DNA from: Klebsiella pneumoniae | GTDB taxonomy: Bacteria; Bacteroidota; Bacteroidia; Flavobacteriales; Flavobacteriaceae | NCBI GenBank assembly: GCA_943325355.2 | Contig: CALPPA020000074.1 | Coordinates: 1 to 8,035 of the forward strand | Length of the DNA: 8,035 nt | Reading direction: 5' to 3' | Part shown: positions 7,064 through 8,035 of the stretch, piece by piece | How positions within the stretch are numbered: position 1 is the first letter of the stretch | How the letters are laid out: every line of letters starts with the position of its first letter | Translations under genes and position numbers: made by a program | Notes under the pieces: generated by a model | Told to the model about the DNA's origin: nothing | What the model saw: only the letters and a program-made list of their open reading frames with translations | The model's database searches: none

Positions 7064-7095
7064 CAAAGATATTACAATTTAGTCTTGAAGTCAAA
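7064..7095 (-). promoter_or_regulatory. Promoter of the suf operon
   Basis: On the minus strand TATCTTTG (7071-7064) fits the Bacteroidetes -7 consensus TAnnTTTG exactly. TTTG (7095-7092) fits the -33 element, with a 20-nt spacer between TTG and the box, near the usual 19. Transcription would start around 7057, giving a 5' UTR of about 115 nt that contains leader copy 3. This is the best promoter in the window. Confidence 0.7.
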
Positions 7096-7148
7096 CATCA
7101 TAACATTTTTATAACTATAATTAGATAGAAAAAGTTGATTTGGCTTCC

Positions 7149-7178
7149 TTATATAAGTAAATGTATTCGCTAACTTTG
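7149..7178 (+). promoter_or_regulatory. Promoter of the MBL-fold hydrolase
   Basis: TAACTTTG (7171-7178) is an exact TAnnTTTG box. A weak TTA at 7149-7151 is 19 nt upstream. It diverges from the suf promoter with about 53 nt between the two -33 elements, so a regulator bound between them could affect both. The box lies 26 nt before leader copy 2. The 381-nt gap 6942-7322 thus holds two divergent promoters and two facing-away leader copies; the stretch 7096-7148 is AT-rich without a clear site. Confidence 0.55.
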
Positions 7179-7204
7179 TTTACAATTGAAAAACAATAAC
7201 AATT

Positions 7205-7322
7205 TATGAAATGAGCATAACGGAAATGCAAAGCAGAAACCTACATTTCCTATGCGACCCGAGCTTTTGCGAATAGGCGAAGCAATTCCATTTGACCATT
7301 AAAAATCAAATATTACCTACAA
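7205..7322 (+). repeat. Leader element copy 2 (upstream of MBL hydrolase)
   Basis: This copy begins with TATGAAATGAGCA (7205-7217). It has the best hairpin of the three: GCATA (7215-7219), a 2-nt bulge, GGAAATG (7222-7228), a 15-nt loop, CATTTCC (7244-7250), TATGC (7251-7255), giving 12 base pairs. The part CGACCCGAGCTTTTGCGAAT then GGCGAAGCAATT matches copy 1 except for two extra T and one A/T change. GCTT and AAGC flank a second small stem-loop. The final 35 nt before the ATG at 7323 align without gaps to the other two copies. Copy 1 also has a hairpin whose 3' arm is TATGCGAC, but it is built with a different 5' arm. Confidence 0.87.
7252..7302 (+). CDS. Possible 16-codon leader peptide ORF in copy 2
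   Basis: ATG at 7252 opens the frame MRPELLRIGEAIPFDH, ending in TAA 20 nt before the hydrolase ATG. Its end matches the copy 3 frame (LLRI...PFDH) and the copy 1 frame (LRIGEAITCDQ), with an ATA/ATT synonymous change at the isoleucine. An overlapping frame from the conserved ATGAGC (7211-7276, 21 codons, MSITEMQSRNLHFLCDPSFCE) is also open. No Shine-Dalgarno site is seen for either. Conservation at the nucleotide level could explain both, so coding is only a possibility. Confidence 0.3.
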   Translation: MRPELLRIGEAIPFDH

Positions 7323-8035
7323 ATGAAACTTTATTCTATAGAAACTGGCAATTTTAAACTCGATGGTGGTGCGATGTTTGGCGTTGTCCCCAAAACAATT
7401 TGGAACAAAACCAATCCTGCGGATACTAACAATTTAATTGACCTAGCTGCTAGATGTTTGCTGATTGAAGATGGCAATCGCTTGATTTTGATTGATAACG
7501 GAATGGGAAACAAACAATCCGAGAAGTTTTTTGGCTATTATTCGCTATGGGGAACCCATTCTTTGGATAATTCTTTGGCAAAACAGGGTTTTCATCGGGA
7601 TGATATTACCGATGTGTTTTTGACACACCTTCATTTTGACCACTGTGGCGGAGGCGTAAATTGGAACGCAGCTAAAACTGGCTATGAAGTGGCTTTTAAA
7701 AATGCCAAATATTGGACCAATGAAAACCATTGGGAATGGGCAACAAAACCCAATCTTCGGGAAAAAGCTTCCTTTTTATCGGAGAATATTTTGCCATTAC
7801 AAGAAAGCGGACAATTGCATTTTTTGAAGATTCCAGAAGGTGATTTTGTAGATAAATCGGAACTTGATTTTGGGGTTTTCTTTGTAAACGGGCACACCGA
7901 AAAAATGATGATTCCTCACATTCAATATAAAGATAAAACCATTTGTTTTATGGCTGATTTAATTCCTACAGTGGGTCATTTGCCTTTACCTTATGTAATG
8001 GGTTATGACACTAGACCGCTTTTGACAATGCCAGA
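7323..8035 (+). CDS. Metallo-beta-lactamase-fold hydrolase (partial, C-terminus beyond window)
   Basis: The 237 visible codons start MKLYSIETGNFKLDGGAMFG, typical of cytoplasmic MBL-fold hydrolases of Bacteroidetes. The metal site is seen as THLHFDHCGG, with H102, H104, D106 and H107, then H191 in NGHTEKM and D212 in FMADLIPT, the usual third histidine and bridging aspartate. The last ligand histidine would lie beyond the edge. There is no signal peptide. The overall plan (HxHxDH, then H, then D) is shared with N-acyl-homoserine lactonases and other MBL hydrolases, so the substrate is open; true beta-lactamase action is unlikely without a signal peptide. The gene diverges from the suf operon and has its own promoter and leader copy 2, which fixes the start. 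Confidence 0.9.
   Translation, partial: MKLYSIETGNFKLDGGAMFGVVPKTIWNKTNPADTNNLIDLAARCLLIEDGNRLILIDNGMGNKQSEKFFGYYSLWGTHSLDNSLAKQGFHRDDITDVFLTHLHFDHCGGGVNWNAAKTGYEVAFKNAKYWTNENHWEWATKPNLREKASFLSENILPLQESGQLHFLKIPEGDFVDKSELDFGVFFVNGHTEKMMIPHIQYKDKTICFMADLIPTVGHLPLPYVMGYDTRPLLTMP

Overview
This AT-rich window carries a SUF iron-sulfur cluster assembly locus from what looks like a member of the Bacteroidetes, most likely Flavobacterium or a close relative. The reasons are the protein sequences, the near absence of Shine-Dalgarno sites, and promoter boxes of the TAnnTTTG type known from that phylum. No taxonomic search was possible.

Layout. On the minus strand, reading right to left from 6941, a tightly packed operon encodes an A-type carrier (SufA/IscA-like), SufB, a small flavodoxin-fold FMN reductase, SufC and SufD (6941-2506). 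It ends at a strong inverted-repeat terminator (2455-2488). SufS, the cysteine desulfurase that normally completes the set, is also on the minus strand (869-1, cut by the window edge). It is separated from sufD by a plus-strand gene for a membrane-anchored serine hydrolase of the beta-lactamase/PBP4* type (1109-2452). At the right edge a plus-strand metallo-beta-lactamase-fold hydrolase (7323 to the edge) diverges from the suf operon.

How the genes work together. SufS takes sulfur from cysteine. SufB, SufC and SufD form the scaffold on which the cluster is built, and the A-type protein can carry the finished cluster to targets. The FMN reductase gene lies between sufB and sufC with spacers of 7 and 11 nt, so it should be co-transcribed; a role in supplying reduced flavin or electrons is only an inference. 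The two hydrolases have no evident biochemical link to the pathway.

Main observation. Three transcription units (the suf operon, the serine hydrolase and the MBL hydrolase) begin with copies of one leader of about 92-118 nt. Each has a TAnnTTTG-like box, then 25-30 nt, then TATGAAATGAGCA, a variable core, and a gapless conserved block of 35 nt that runs exactly to the start codon. Two copies have foldable cores. All three keep a TAA stop exactly 20 nt before the ATG, preceded by a short frame reading LRI...D(H/Q). This could be a structured regulatory RNA, a leader-peptide attenuator, or a dispersed repeat that carries promoter-proximal sequence. sufS lacks this leader and instead has its own promoter-like box and a near-perfect palindrome.
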